Origin: Chloroflexota bacterium
GTDB taxonomy: Bacteria > Chloroflexota > Limnocylindria > P2-11E
NCBI GenBank assembly: GCA_005882255.1
Contig: VBEZ01000125.1
Span: 1 to 35,154 of the forward strand
Length of the DNA stretch: 35,154 nucleotides
Direction: 5' to 3'
Within the stretch, counting starts at the first letter, position 1, and each line of letters opens with the position of its first letter. This document shows positions 1-8,801 of the stretch, one piece after another. The position numbers and the translations under genes were made by a program. The notes beneath the pieces were generated by a model. It did not search any database. It was given only the letters and a program-made list of their open reading frames with translations, and was not told the DNA's origin.

Positions 1-2
1 TC

Positions 3-152
3 CATCTGATGATTGGCAACCTGCTCCTAGGTGAAGGTGTCCCTGTCTTCGTGGGCAAACCGGACGTGACCCTCCGGCTCATCGAGATCCGGAGATGGGA
101 GGGCTCCGACAATGCCCTCCTCCGCTACGAAGTTCGCCACAAAAGCATGTAA
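3..152 (+). CDS. RibD C-terminal / dihydrofolate reductase-family protein, 3' end only (gene truncated by window start)
   Basis: Frame 3 reads HLMIGNLLLGEGVPVFVGKPDVTLRLIEIRRWEGSDNALLRYEVRHKSM*, typical of the C-terminus of RibD_C/DHFR-like proteins (LLGEGxPxF ... LRYEV). Absent from the ORF track because it has no start in the window. Confidence 0.65.
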   Translation, partial: HLMIGNLLLGEGVPVFVGKPDVTLRLIEIRRWEGSDNALLRYEVRHKSM

Positions 153-214
153 GGGCCCGTGTGGCGGGGCGCGGGCTATCACGTACCGTTCGTCGCGGCG
201 CTGGAATCCCCTGG

Positions 215-445
215 AATCAGCTCTCGCACCGGAATTTCGAGGCGCCACAGCTGGCGCAGGACATCCCGGCCGCGTGGGCGACGGGGTCGCCCGACGAACG
301 CCGGCGAATCGTGTGGTCGGTGTTCGAGATCATCCGGCTCCGCGAGGGCCGGATCGTCAGCGTCCGGCCGAAGTCAGCGACCGCGCCGTTGCTCGCGCTC
401 GCATGTTCGGTAAAGCGGTCCCGACCGGGATCGGCACGGCCAGAC
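215..445 (+). pseudogene. C-terminal remnant of a serine recombinase/integrase (left copy)
   Basis: Frame reads FEAPQLAQDIPAAWATGSPDERRRIVWSVFEIIRLREGRIVSVRPKSATAPLLAL, resembling large serine recombinase C-termini. No catalytic N-terminal domain. Aligns without gaps to 3491-3614. Confidence 0.55.
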
Positions 446-590
446 TGTGATCGGCGGTATCCGCTTCTCACTGTCTGTGGGCGCGCGGCGCTGGCCCGCG
501 CTCGTTACGCCTCCTCGGTCTCCCGCTCACGACTCGTTCTTGCGGCCGGGCGCGGCCAACGCACATCCGGCGTTGAGCGCCCCTCGCGCG

Positions 591-3341
591 TTACGGACAG
601 CCGAGCGCGGTCTTGATGTCTTGCGCGGCCGTGTTGAACGCGTTCGCCTCGGCCACGGAGATCTTCTTCCCCTTTTGCGCGTTCACCTCGTTGATGAAAG
701 CGTCGAGGTTGCTGCACGCGTTCGCGGTTTGACCCGCGTTGATGGCGGCGAGGATGTCGTTCAGCTTTGTGTTCAAGCTTCCGCCGGGCGCGTTCGGCAG
801 GTTGTTCACCAGGTCGATGAGGTTCGTGACCTGCTGGGACGCGCTGTTCACGTGGACGGTGAAGCTGCCGCTGGTCGGGTTCCCGGCCGCATCGGTAGCG
901 GTGCAATTGACCGTGGTGTCGCCGATCGGGAAGAGCGACCCTGACGCCGGCGCGCACGTGACCGTCGGCGTCGAGAGATTGTCGTTCGCCGGCGCGGCGT
1001 AGCTGACGTTCGCGCCCGCCGAGCTCGTGGCGTTGGCGGTGACCGACGAGAGGGCGAACGTCGGGGGTGTCGTGTCTCGCTTCACGGTGACCGTCTGCGA
1101 GTCCATCCCGCCGTCGCTCGTCGCGCTGCAAGTGAAGCTCATGCCGGCGGTATCGGTCGTCAGCATGCTGGTCGCGCAGCCCGTCGAGTTGAACGGCGTC
1201 TCGGGGTCGCTCACGGTCCAACTCACGGTGACGTTGCTTTGGTACCAGCCGTTGTTGCCGAGTGTCCCGGTCACCGTCGGGGTAATCACCGGCGCAGTCG
1301 TGTCTTTCAGGATGTGGAGGAGCGCCGTCGCGTGTCGACTCGCGGCACCGAACGAGCCCCTCGCGTCGAGCGTGAAGTCGCCGAACGACGTCGGGCCGGT
1401 CTGCACGTTCAGGAAGGACGACCCGCCGAGTGGGACGCTGGTGAAGTGCAACACCGTCGCGTCAGAGGGGGCGCCAGTCACGCTCAGCCCGAGCATGATC
1501 GGAGCGCCTCCGGTCGCCGAGCCGGCGACCGATCCGGTCTGGATCGTGTACGAGGCGAGCGTGGTCGGGCCGTTGCGATAGAGCGTGTTCTCCGCGGGTG
1601 TCAGCGAGAGGGTGAAGTCGAACACGTTCACGACGGTGTCCGCTGAGTTGCCGCTGCAACCGTTCGCGTCTGTGACGATAGCGCGGTATGTGTTGACGCC
1701 GAGGGCCGGCGAGTCGCTCAGGCTCGCGCCGCTGCCCACGAACGAGCCGCCGCGGGTCCACGAGAACGAGTAGGGCGCTGTTCCGCCGCCGGGGCTCGCG
1801 GTGAGAGTCAACGACGTGCCGAGCACGCTGGGGCCCGGCGGCGCCCCGGAAACGGTCACTGTGGGAGCGCCGTTCAGCTGCTGGCTCACCGGGGCCGACG
1901 CGCTCGCGTTGAACGCGTTATCGCCGCTGTACTCGGCCGTGAAGGAGTGCATCCCATCGGCGACGGACGGACTGAGCGAGGTGAGCCCGGATTGGACCGG
2001 CGCGGTGCCGAGGACGGTGCTGCCGTCCTTGAACGTGACGGTCCCGGTCGGCCCACCGTGGCCGGAGGCGGAGAGAACTCCGGCGGTGAGCTCCACCGGC
2101 TGGCAGGCGCCCGACGTGAAGAGTGTTGTCGTCGAATCGATCGGCGTGGGCTGGAAGAGCTCAGCCGACGCGAGCGGCGTCGTCCCGCTCGCGCGGCCAC
2201 CCACGACGAGGATCTTGGTGAAAAACGGCGTCGCGCCGAACAGCGTCGCGGTGTGGCCGCTGCGTGCCGTCGACATGCTGTTCACCGTCGACCAGGTGTC
2301 GGTCTTCGGGTCGTAGATCTCGGCGCTCGCGAGGCGCACGCCTGCGTCGAAGCCGCCGGTGACGAGGACACGGCCGTCGCGCATGAGCGTGGCCGCATGG
2401 TTCACGCGTGGCGTAGACATGCTCGCCGCGTTCGACCACGTGTTCGTCGCGGGGTTGTAGAGCTCCGCGCTCGCGAGGACGGGTGCGCTCCCGCTGTTCG
2501 CGTCGATGCCCCCGGTCACGAGGACGCGCCTCGTCCCGTCCGCGACGGTCACGAGGACCGCGGCCGCGTCCTGGCGGTTCACCGCCGGCGTACCGGCGTA
2601 GTACCAGGCGTTCGTGCCTGGGTCGTAGATCTCGGCATCGCGGTCGCAGATGATCGTCGAGCCGAGGTTCCCGCCCGCGTACAACACCTGTCCGCTTGGC
2701 AGCAGCGTCGCGTTGTAGCCGATGCGCCACGAGCGCATGTTCCCGGCGGAGGACCAAGTGTTGGTCCCGGGGTCGTAGATCTCCGCGGCGGTGTCAGTGA
2801 GCCCACCGCCCGCCAGGACGCGTCCGTCGAATAGCCGCACGACGCTGAAGTCCGCGCGACCCTTGCTCATGCTCCCGACGGTCGACCAGCTCAGCGTCGC
2901 AAGGTCGAAGATCTCAACGCTGGTGCTCGCTTGGAATCCACTCGAGACGCCGCAGTCGACGTTCACAAAGATGTCGCTCCCTTGCGTGACGCCTCCGGCC
3001 ACGAGAGCCTTCGTGCCTCCGGCGATCGACGTCGCGCCGTGGAGCGCGCGCCCGGTCGTCATCGGAAAGCTGAGCCAGTCATCGAAGACCGGACGGTAGA
3101 GGGCCGCGGCGGCCGACGGATCGATCCCCGTGAGCCCGACAAGATTCACGTGATCGTCTCCGCCCGCGATGAGCACCTTGTTGTCCGTGAGGAGCGTCGC
3201 CGTCGCGAACGCGTGACCAGTCGGCATGCTCGCACGCGGTATCCAGAGACCGGAGCTCGTCGCGGCGCTCGCGCGGCTCGGCACCGCGAGCGAACCGATC
3301 ACCAGCGACATCGCGACGCCCAAGGTGATGAGCTTTCCCAC
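591..3341 (-). CDS. Secreted kelch-repeat protein with Ig-like and HYR-type domains
   Basis: Long ORF with N-terminal signal segment (LITLGVAMSLVIGSLAVPSRASA), kelch motifs (ATLLPSGQVLYAGG, LMRDGRVLVTGGFD), Ig-like 3 segment (GTVTFKDGSTVLGTAPV) and HYR segment (DTTPPTFALSS...VNCTATDAAGNPTSGSFTVHV). GTG at 3341 is preferred because it follows GAGGAAGG and the upstream TATAGT would place +1 downstream of the GTG at 3383. Confidence 0.85.
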   Translation of the reverse strand: MGKLITLGVAMSLVIGSLAVPSRASAATSSGLWIPRASMPTGHAFATATLLTDNKVLIAGGDDHVNLVGLTGIDPSAAAALYRPVFDDWLSFPMTTGRALHGATSIAGGTKALVAGGVTQGSDIFVNVDCGVSSGFQASTSVEIFDLATLSWSTVGSMSKGRADFSVVRLFDGRVLAGGGLTDTAAEIYDPGTNTWSSAGNMRSWRIGYNATLLPSGQVLYAGGNLGSTIICDRDAEIYDPGTNAWYYAGTPAVNRQDAAAVLVTVADGTRRVLVTGGIDANSGSAPVLASAELYNPATNTWSNAASMSTPRVNHAATLMRDGRVLVTGGFDAGVRLASAEIYDPKTDTWSTVNSMSTARSGHTATLFGATPFFTKILVVGGRASGTTPLASAELFQPTPIDSTTTLFTSGACQPVELTAGVLSASGHGGPTGTVTFKDGSTVLGTAPVQSGLTSLSPSVADGMHSFTAEYSGDNAFNASASAPVSQQLNGAPTVTVSGAPPGPSVLGTSLTLTASPGGGTAPYSFSWTRGGSFVGSGASLSDSPALGVNTYRAIVTDANGCSGNSADTVVNVFDFTLSLTPAENTLYRNGPTTLASYTIQTGSVAGSATGGAPIMLGLSVTGAPSDATVLHFTSVPLGGSSFLNVQTGPTSFGDFTLDARGSFGAASRHATALLHILKDTTAPVITPTVTGTLGNNGWYQSNVTVSWTVSDPETPFNSTGCATSMLTTDTAGMSFTCSATSDGGMDSQTVTVKRDTTPPTFALSSVTANATSSAGANVSYAAPANDNLSTPTVTCAPASGSLFPIGDTTVNCTATDAAGNPTSGSFTVHVNSASQQVTNLIDLVNNLPNAPGGSLNTKLNDILAAINAGQTANACSNLDAFINEVNAQKGKKISVAEANAFNTAAQDIKTALGCP

Positions 3342-3381
3342 GCGACCTTCCTCTACCAGCTGCGACGCCGAGCCGCGCAAC

Positions 3382-3387
3382 ACTATA
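3382..3387 (-). promoter_or_regulatory. Candidate -10 hexamer (TATAGT) for the kelch gene
   Basis: TATAGT on the minus strand about 40 nt upstream of the SD/GTG start. Confidence 0.4.
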
Positions 3388-3487
3388 GCCCGGCCTAAGT
3401 GAGGTCCCCACGGGCCATCGTCAAGGTCTTGATGATCACACGCGCGGACAGTCGGGCTGACGGCATCGCCGGGAACGTACTCAGCGT

Positions 3488-3640
3488 CGCCGAATCGTGT
3501 GGTCCGTGTTCGAAATTATCCGGATCCGCAAGGAAAGGATCCTCAGCGTGCCGCCCAGGTCAACGACTGCGCCGTTGCTCGCGCTCCGGAGTTCGATACT
3601 GCGGTCCCGACCGGATTCGAACCGGCGATCTCGTCCTTGA
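3488..3640 (+). pseudogene. C-terminal remnant of a serine recombinase/integrase (right copy), reading into the tRNA-Asp 3' end
   Basis: Frame reads RRIVWSVFEIIRIRKERILSVPPRSTTAPLLALRSSILRSRPDSNRRSRP*. First about 40 residues closely match the left copy; the tail is antisense to the tRNA. Confidence 0.55.
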
Positions 3641-3675
3641 CAGGGACGTATGCTAGGCCGCTGCACCACGGGACC
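3602..3675 (-). tRNA. tRNA-Asp (GTC anticodon)
   Basis: Minus strand reads GGTCCCGTGGTGCAGCGGCCTAGCATACGTCCCTGTCAAGGACGAGATCGCCGGTTCGAATCCGGTCGGGACCG. 7-bp acceptor GGTCCCG/CGGGACC, anticodon stem CGTCC/GGACG with loop CTGTCAA, T-arm CCGGTTCGAATCCGG; CCA not encoded. Confidence 0.95.
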
Positions 3676-3730
3676 ATGCGCTGCGAAAGCGTTTTGTGCT
3701 CCGCTCGCGCCTCACCATTCTGACAGAGAC

Positions 3731-3774
3731 GAAAAAAGAGGCGGCGAGTGCGCTTCCTTTCACTCGCCGCCTCT
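3731..3774 (-). terminator. Rho-independent terminator of the dinB operon
   Basis: Perfect 14-bp stem AGAGGCGGCGAGTG / CACTCGCCGCCTCT with 10-nt loop, followed on the minus strand by a T run (TTTTTTC). Confidence 0.9.
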
Positions 3775-3796
3775 GCCGGTGTGGCCGATGTCAGCG

Positions 3797-4081
3797 CTAG
3801 ATCGTCGCCACCTCGCCTTGCCGAAGGCGCTTCGTCACTTCATTCGTCAATCGGCTGGTCCTTGCGAGCCCCGCGAGCGTGAAGTCGAGACCCGCCTCCT
3901 TCAGCTCCTCGTAACCGAGCCCCCGATACAGCCGTTTGCCGGCGACGTAGCACATCTCGTCGTACAACACGGGCCATTCGGCGCCTCTTCGCTCGAAGCA
4001 GAAGGCGATGAAATCGATCGCCACCTGGGCGATCCTCTCCTCTGGCACTCCGTCCCTCCCAGATGCGACAGGGCGCATCAT
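3797..4081 (-). CDS. Conserved-looking small hypothetical protein, last gene of the dinB operon
   Basis: ORF MMRPVASGRDGVPEERIAQVAIDFIAFCFERRGAEWPVLYDEMCYVAGKRLYRGLGYEELKEAGLDFTLAGLARTSRLTNEVTKRLRQGEVATI, directly upstream of the terminator; ATG at 4081 overlaps the preceding smORF stop (ATGA). Confidence 0.6.
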   Translation of the reverse strand: MMRPVASGRDGVPEERIAQVAIDFIAFCFERRGAEWPVLYDEMCYVAGKRLYRGLGYEELKEAGLDFTLAGLARTSRLTNEVTKRLRQGEVATI

Positions 4082-4182
4082 CCGCACCCTCTAACGAAGC
4101 GACAAGGGTTTTCGTCCACGTTCTTGTCCACAGCTTTCTCCACACGATCTGACCACGTTTCCCACAGGCCATCCACAGTCAT
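4078..4182 (-). CDS. Candidate 34-aa small ORF translationally coupled to dinB
   Basis: ATG overlaps the dinB stop (ATGA at 4179-4182). Reads MTVDGLWETWSDRVEKAVDKNVDENPCRFVRGCG*; stop overlaps the next start. Below the ORF track length cut-off. Confidence 0.4.
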   Translation of the reverse strand: MTVDGLWETWSDRVEKAVDKNVDENPCRFVRGCG

Positions 4183-5408
4183 GTCGATTTCTTCGTCCTG
4201 CGATCCGAGAAACGACGACGCTCACGCAGGCGCGCGCTCGCACGATCGAGCGCGGTGTCGCCGAACTTCTCACGCACGGCATCAAGTGCTGCGTTGAGTC
4301 GTGTCGTGCGCACATGATCGAAGAGCCCCATCTGACGTCCGATCTCGATACCGGACGCGGTGACCCCGACCAGGCGCACCGGGCTGGTCCGACCGTTGCG
4401 GCGGTCCTCCGCGAGCGCGTCGCGTAGCAATTGACGCGCGGTGCCGAAGATCTTGAGATCGTCGTCCGTCGGCTCGGCGAGCGTGCGCTGGCGCGTGCGC
4501 GTCTCGAATGGCGCGACGCGCAGATGCAGCGTGATGGTGCGACCGCGGAGCTGTTGACCGCGGAGCCGACGCCCGACTCCCTCCGAAAGGGCCAGGAGCA
4601 TCGATTCGATGGTCGCGCCATCGAGCGTGTTGCGATCGAAGGTATGTGAGTGGCCCACGGATTTTGGCGTTCGGCCGTCGCCGATGACCACACCTTCGTC
4701 GATGCCGTGAGCGCGCTCCCAGATGTGACGCCCGTGCTCGCCGAGGCGCGTCTCGAGCACGCTCACGTCCATCGCCGCCAGCTCGGCGATCGTCCTCAGC
4801 CCCCAGCCTTCGAGGACCTCCCGCGTCTTCGGTCCGACACCCCAGAGCCGGCCGAGCTCGAGTGGCGCGAGGAACGCCTCCTCACCGCCGGCGGGCACGA
4901 TGACCAGACCATCGGGCTTGCGCAGGTCGGAACCGATCTTCGCGCAGAGCTTGTTCGTCGCGACTCCCACCGACAGCACCAGACCGAGCTGCTCGCGCAC
5001 GTCGCGTTTCAGCGCTCTCGCGATGCTCTCCGCGCCGCCGAACAGATGCTCGGTCGCGGTGACGTCGAGGAACGCCTCGTCGAGCGAGATCGGCTCGACC
5101 AGCGGCGTCCGCTCGGCAAAGAGCGCCATGACCGCGTCGGACGCGGCCTCGTACTTCTGGCCGTCACCCGGCACGAAGATCCCGTCAGGGCACAGCCGGC
5201 CCGCGGTCTGGAGCGGCATCGCGGAGTGGATGCCGAACGCGCGTGCTTCGTACGAGGCCGCGGCGACGACGCCCCGGTCGTTCGGTCCGCCGCCCACGAT
5301 CACCGGCTTCCCCCGGTACTCGGGGTGATCGCGCTGCTCGACCGACGCGTAGAAGGCGTCGAGGTCGCAGTGCAGGATCGCGCGGTGCTCCGGCACCATG
5401 ACGTTCAT
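4179..5408 (-). CDS. dinB: DNA polymerase IV (Y-family)
   Basis: ILHCDLDAFYASVEQRDHPEYRGKPVIVGG, SYEARAFGIHSAMP, SLDEAFLDVT: full-length DinB signature motifs. Confidence 0.95.
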   Translation of the reverse strand: MNVMVPEHRAILHCDLDAFYASVEQRDHPEYRGKPVIVGGGPNDRGVVAAASYEARAFGIHSAMPLQTAGRLCPDGIFVPGDGQKYEAASDAVMALFAERTPLVEPISLDEAFLDVTATEHLFGGAESIARALKRDVREQLGLVLSVGVATNKLCAKIGSDLRKPDGLVIVPAGGEEAFLAPLELGRLWGVGPKTREVLEGWGLRTIAELAAMDVSVLETRLGEHGRHIWERAHGIDEGVVIGDGRTPKSVGHSHTFDRNTLDGATIESMLLALSEGVGRRLRGQQLRGRTITLHLRVAPFETRTRQRTLAEPTDDDLKIFGTARQLLRDALAEDRRNGRTSPVRLVGVTASGIEIGRQMGLFDHVRTTRLNAALDAVREKFGDTALDRASARLRERRRFSDRRTKKST

Positions 5409-6433
5409 CCCACGCGCGCGCCGTGCGTCTTCGCGTCAGGAGCCATGAAGCGCGCCAGCGCCTCGCCCTCCTCCACCGCTGCGGCGCGCGCGGCAGGTGC
5501 CAAGGGGCCGAATGGACGGATGCGTACGACCGCGTCGCTCTTCGTGCGATCGCGGTGCTCGTAGCCGATGAGCAGCTCGTCGTAACGCGGCAGGAAGCGC
5601 ACCGGCGCGGGCGTGTCCGACGCCGGTCGCGGCGCGCGAGGCACGTCGAACAGGACGTGACCCTGCTCGTCTCTGAACCGCCGGAAAGATGGGGCGAGCT
5701 GGTCGAGGACGGGTCGGATGCGTGCGGGAACCTGCCCCGCGAACTGCGCGATGTCGGCGAGGCTGGCGGGCCCGAACGCCGCGAGATACCTGCGGATGAG
5801 CAGTCGGAGCGCGTCCTCTTCCGAGGGGCGGGAACCGTTGCCGATCCAGTGGCGTGCCGCGACGTATGGCGCGTTCGTCCCGCCATACGACCAGTGGCCG
5901 CCCGGCGGAGCGGACACAAGATCCGCGTGCGCGCTCACGAACCGCCAGATGAGCCATTTGTAGGGACCGCCGAATGAGCCAAGGCGTTCGGTGAGGTGCG
6001 CGACGACCTCCTCTTTCAGACGAGGCTCTCGCGCGAACGCGACCGCGAGCTTCGCGACGGCGTTGGGATCCACGCCCTGCCCGACCTGGAGGCGGTTCCA
6101 CGCGCCGCGCTGGAGATCTTGGGTCGCGACGGCGTACGCGAAAAAGTCGCGCGCACTCACGAGGTGAAGCGTGCCGCGCATGAGCCGCGCGCGGATGACG
6201 GTGTGCGTCTGCTCGATCGCGTTCCAGAGGCGTTCGCGCTTGAAGTTCTCGAGGCGTGACCACAGCGCCACGTACGGCGACGGCGCCCACTGTGCCTGCA
6301 ATGCGGCGAGACGCTCGATCGCGGTGACGACCGGGATCGCTGTGCGTTCGAGGAGCATCTGGCGCGCGAGGGTGGCGCGGTTCAGCTGGCGCAACGTGAG
6401 GACGGGAGCATCGACGGCGGGGCGCTTGCTCAC
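5405..6433 (-). CDS. Winged-helix (PF06224/HTH_42) AlkZ-like DNA glycosylase, copy 2
   Basis: TLRQLNRATLARQMLLERTAIPVVTAIERLAALQAQWAPSPYVALWSRLENFKRERLW...LMRGTLHLVSARDF; QAQ matches the AlkZ Q-x-Q motif. GTG start at 6433 overlaps the upstream stop (GTGA); 4-nt overlap with dinB. Confidence 0.8.
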   Translation of the reverse strand: MSKRPAVDAPVLTLRQLNRATLARQMLLERTAIPVVTAIERLAALQAQWAPSPYVALWSRLENFKRERLWNAIEQTHTVIRARLMRGTLHLVSARDFFAYAVATQDLQRGAWNRLQVGQGVDPNAVAKLAVAFAREPRLKEEVVAHLTERLGSFGGPYKWLIWRFVSAHADLVSAPPGGHWSYGGTNAPYVAARHWIGNGSRPSEEDALRLLIRRYLAAFGPASLADIAQFAGQVPARIRPVLDQLAPSFRRFRDEQGHVLFDVPRAPRPASDTPAPVRFLPRYDELLIGYEHRDRTKSDAVVRIRPFGPLAPAARAAAVEEGEALARFMAPDAKTHGARVG

Positions 6434-7533
6434 GCCTTCACTCCGTGCGTCTTCGCGTCCGGATAATAGAAGCGGACCAGTCGCTCGCCTTCGTCGACCA
6501 GCGCAGCCCTGTCGCCCTTCGCGAGTCGTTTGAAGGGCAGGAGCTCCAGTACCGCCTGCTTCGGCGTGGCGCCGATCTTCCACCGACCCGCGACGAAGCC
6601 GTCGACGAGGAACGTCGTCCAGACCTCGGCCGAGAAGATCACCTGCTTCTTGTATTCCGCCGGGAGGATCCGCGTCCGTTCTGCCGCATCGTGGCCGAGG
6701 ATCGCCGCGTCGAAGCGCGCGAGGAAACGCGCCGGCGCGACCGTGTCGGCTGCTGGACGAGGGGACTTCGCGAGGTCGAACAGCTCGCGTCCACGCTCGT
6801 CGCGGAATCGGCGAAGGTCGGCGATGCGTCCGAGCGCTTCACGCAGCGGCGGCACGCGGCAGCCGGTCCAGCTTGCGAGGTCGCCGACCGTCGACGGACC
6901 GAAGGCGCCGAGGTAGCGACGTGCGACGAGGTCGAACGCGGCGTCCGGCTTCGGCGCTTTGCGAAGCTTCGCCGGCGGCGCCACGAACCGCGCCAGCTGA
7001 CGGTGCTCCCAGCGCGCGCCGCCCTTCTCCCAGATGATCCCGCTCGCGGTGACCGCCGCGAAGAGGTACCAGTTGCGGAGGCGCTCGTCCTGCGGCGCGT
7101 CACGCGAGATGAACTCACGGATCTCGTCGCGCGTGCGCGGCGTCGCCGCGAACTTGAAGACCCTGTCGTGGATGTCCTTGAGCGTGGCGAGATCCGGTCC
7201 TCCCGGCGGCCGCCACGCGGCGAAGCGTCCATCAAGGGTCGCGAGCGCGTACGCCGCGTACTCCTTCGCGCTGACGAGGTGAAGAGTCGCGCGCATGAGG
7301 GTCGCCTTGATGACCAGCCCCTTTTCGATCGATGCCGTGAGGTCCTCGCGCGTGAATCCCGCGAGCCGCGACCACAGCGCGACGTACGGTGACGGCGCCC
7401 ACTGGCCTTGAAGACCGGCGAGGCGCTCGATCGCATCGACGACGCCGACGCGCCGACGGGTAAGGAGCATCTGACGCGCGAGCAGCGCACGGTTGAGCTC
7501 GCGAAGCGTCAGCGTTCGGGGCGCGACCGTCAT
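6430..7533 (-). CDS. Winged-helix (PF06224/HTH_42) AlkZ-like DNA glycosylase, copy 1
   Basis: TLRELNRALLARQMLLTRRRVGVVDAIERLAGLQGQWAPSPYVALWSRLAGFTREDL...LMRATLHLVSAKEY; QGQ motif. Clear paralog of the next gene, including the shared C-terminal PDAKTHG. Confidence 0.8.
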   Translation of the reverse strand: MTVAPRTLTLRELNRALLARQMLLTRRRVGVVDAIERLAGLQGQWAPSPYVALWSRLAGFTREDLTASIEKGLVIKATLMRATLHLVSAKEYAAYALATLDGRFAAWRPPGGPDLATLKDIHDRVFKFAATPRTRDEIREFISRDAPQDERLRNWYLFAAVTASGIIWEKGGARWEHRQLARFVAPPAKLRKAPKPDAAFDLVARRYLGAFGPSTVGDLASWTGCRVPPLREALGRIADLRRFRDERGRELFDLAKSPRPAADTVAPARFLARFDAAILGHDAAERTRILPAEYKKQVIFSAEVWTTFLVDGFVAGRWKIGATPKQAVLELLPFKRLAKGDRAALVDEGERLVRFYYPDAKTHGVKA

Positions 7534-8765
7534 TTCAAGACCCCGATGACCTTGCCGTTCTCCAGATGATCGGCATCTGGTTCCTGCTTCGACGCGGGCA
7601 GTTCCACCGAGTTCGCTCGGCCAGCGCTCCCCGCTCCGCAGGCGTTTTCGGTCTCCGCGGAACTCGCGGCGACGATTAGGTACAGGTTGCGAGCCGCGTT
7701 CAGGTCACGTCCACAACTGTGGCCACACGACGGGCATACAAATGTTCGTTCCGACATCGGTAACGCGGCGTTGATTGAGCCGCACCGGGAACAGCGCTGC
7801 GAGGACGGATAGAAACGCGATGCTATCTTCAGCTTCCCGCCATACCACTCGACCTTGTACTCAAGCAGGCTTCGCAACTCGCGCAGAGCAGCGTCGGGCA
7901 AACTTGACCCGAGGCGGCGGCTTCGTTGCAATGCACGAACCGACAGATTCTCGATGACCAGCACTGACTTGGTTTTCGACAGTGCACTCGAGACCTTGTG
8001 TAGGTGGTCCTTGCGTGCGTTCGCGATTCTTGCGTGCAGGCGCGAAAGCCTTCGCGTCGCTTTGTGCCGATTGACGCTGCCCTTTCTCTTTCGCGCTATC
8101 GAGCGAGAAAGGCGGCGAATTCGGCGTTCCAGCCGTCGTCGTGGCCGAACGTTCGGGAATACCTCGCCGTCGGATGTCGTCGCCAAGGTCACAAGCCCGA
8201 AATCAACGCCGACGGCTGGCCCGACGTTCGGCGGCACGACGATGTCTTCGCGAACGCGCAGCGAGACGAACCAGCGACCGCCCTCCTCAACGACGGTGGC
8301 TGAGAGGATGTGCGCCCTGGAAGTCGGTAGATAACCCTCCTCTTTGAGCCGGAGTTTTCCTAGACGCGGCAGTTGAATCTGACGCGCGAACACACGTATT
8401 ACGCCGTTGAGGCGAAAGGTCGCGCGACCGAGCTTGCGCCTCTTGAACCTGGGAAAGCCCACGCGCCGTCCGCTCTTCAAGCCGCGGAAGAACAGCGAAA
8501 ACGCCTGGTCCAGATCACGCAGAGCCTCATGGGGCGCGCACTTGGACACCTCGTATAGCCAAGGAAAGTCCGTTCGCTTGAGCGCGTTCAGCTCACGATG
8601 AAGGTCGATCGATGTGAGGACAGTTCGGTCGCTCTGATATGCCTCAATACGTCGAGCTAGACCCCAGTTATAGGCAAACCGCGCTGCGCCGCAATGTCGT
8701 GCCAATAGAACACGCTGATGCGAAGTCGGGTCAAGCTCGGTGCGGTACGACCGATACGTCAACAT
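7530..8765 (-). CDS. tnpB: TnpB, IS200/IS605-family RNA-guided nuclease (no tnpA in window)
   Basis: GVDFGLVTLATTSDGE, VIENLSVRALQRS, CSRCGSIN...FVCPSCGHSCGRDLNAARNL: RuvC-like D/E/D positions and zinc ribbon present. Confidence 0.93.
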   Translation of the reverse strand: MLTYRSYRTELDPTSHQRVLLARHCGAARFAYNWGLARRIEAYQSDRTVLTSIDLHRELNALKRTDFPWLYEVSKCAPHEALRDLDQAFSLFFRGLKSGRRVGFPRFKRRKLGRATFRLNGVIRVFARQIQLPRLGKLRLKEEGYLPTSRAHILSATVVEEGGRWFVSLRVREDIVVPPNVGPAVGVDFGLVTLATTSDGEVFPNVRPRRRLERRIRRLSRSIARKRKGSVNRHKATRRLSRLHARIANARKDHLHKVSSALSKTKSVLVIENLSVRALQRSRRLGSSLPDAALRELRSLLEYKVEWYGGKLKIASRFYPSSQRCSRCGSINAALPMSERTFVCPSCGHSCGRDLNAARNLYLIVAASSAETENACGAGSAGRANSVELPASKQEPDADHLENGKVIGVLK

Positions 8766-8801
8766 CCGATGGGCTCCTGGTGATTGGAGGTCCGCGGCGA
8801 G

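Noticed and set aside
505-1221. Long antisense and alternate-frame ORFs over the kelch gene and elsewhere (e.g. 1027-1581, 1947-2834, 21784-23751)
   Set aside because: High-GC frame artefacts: Arg/Ala/Gly-rich, no domain signatures, and they overlap well-supported CDSs.
3399-3656. ORF ending GPDRIRTGDLVLDRDVC as a real protein
   Set aside because: The tail is antisense to tRNA-Asp; such RIRTGDL-like peptides are a familiar artefact of translating tRNA genes in reverse.
8004-8601. Plus-strand ORFs within tnpB as accessory genes of the mobile element (e.g. a TnpA)
   Set aside because: They lack the Y1 HUH transposase motifs and are antisense shadows of tnpB.
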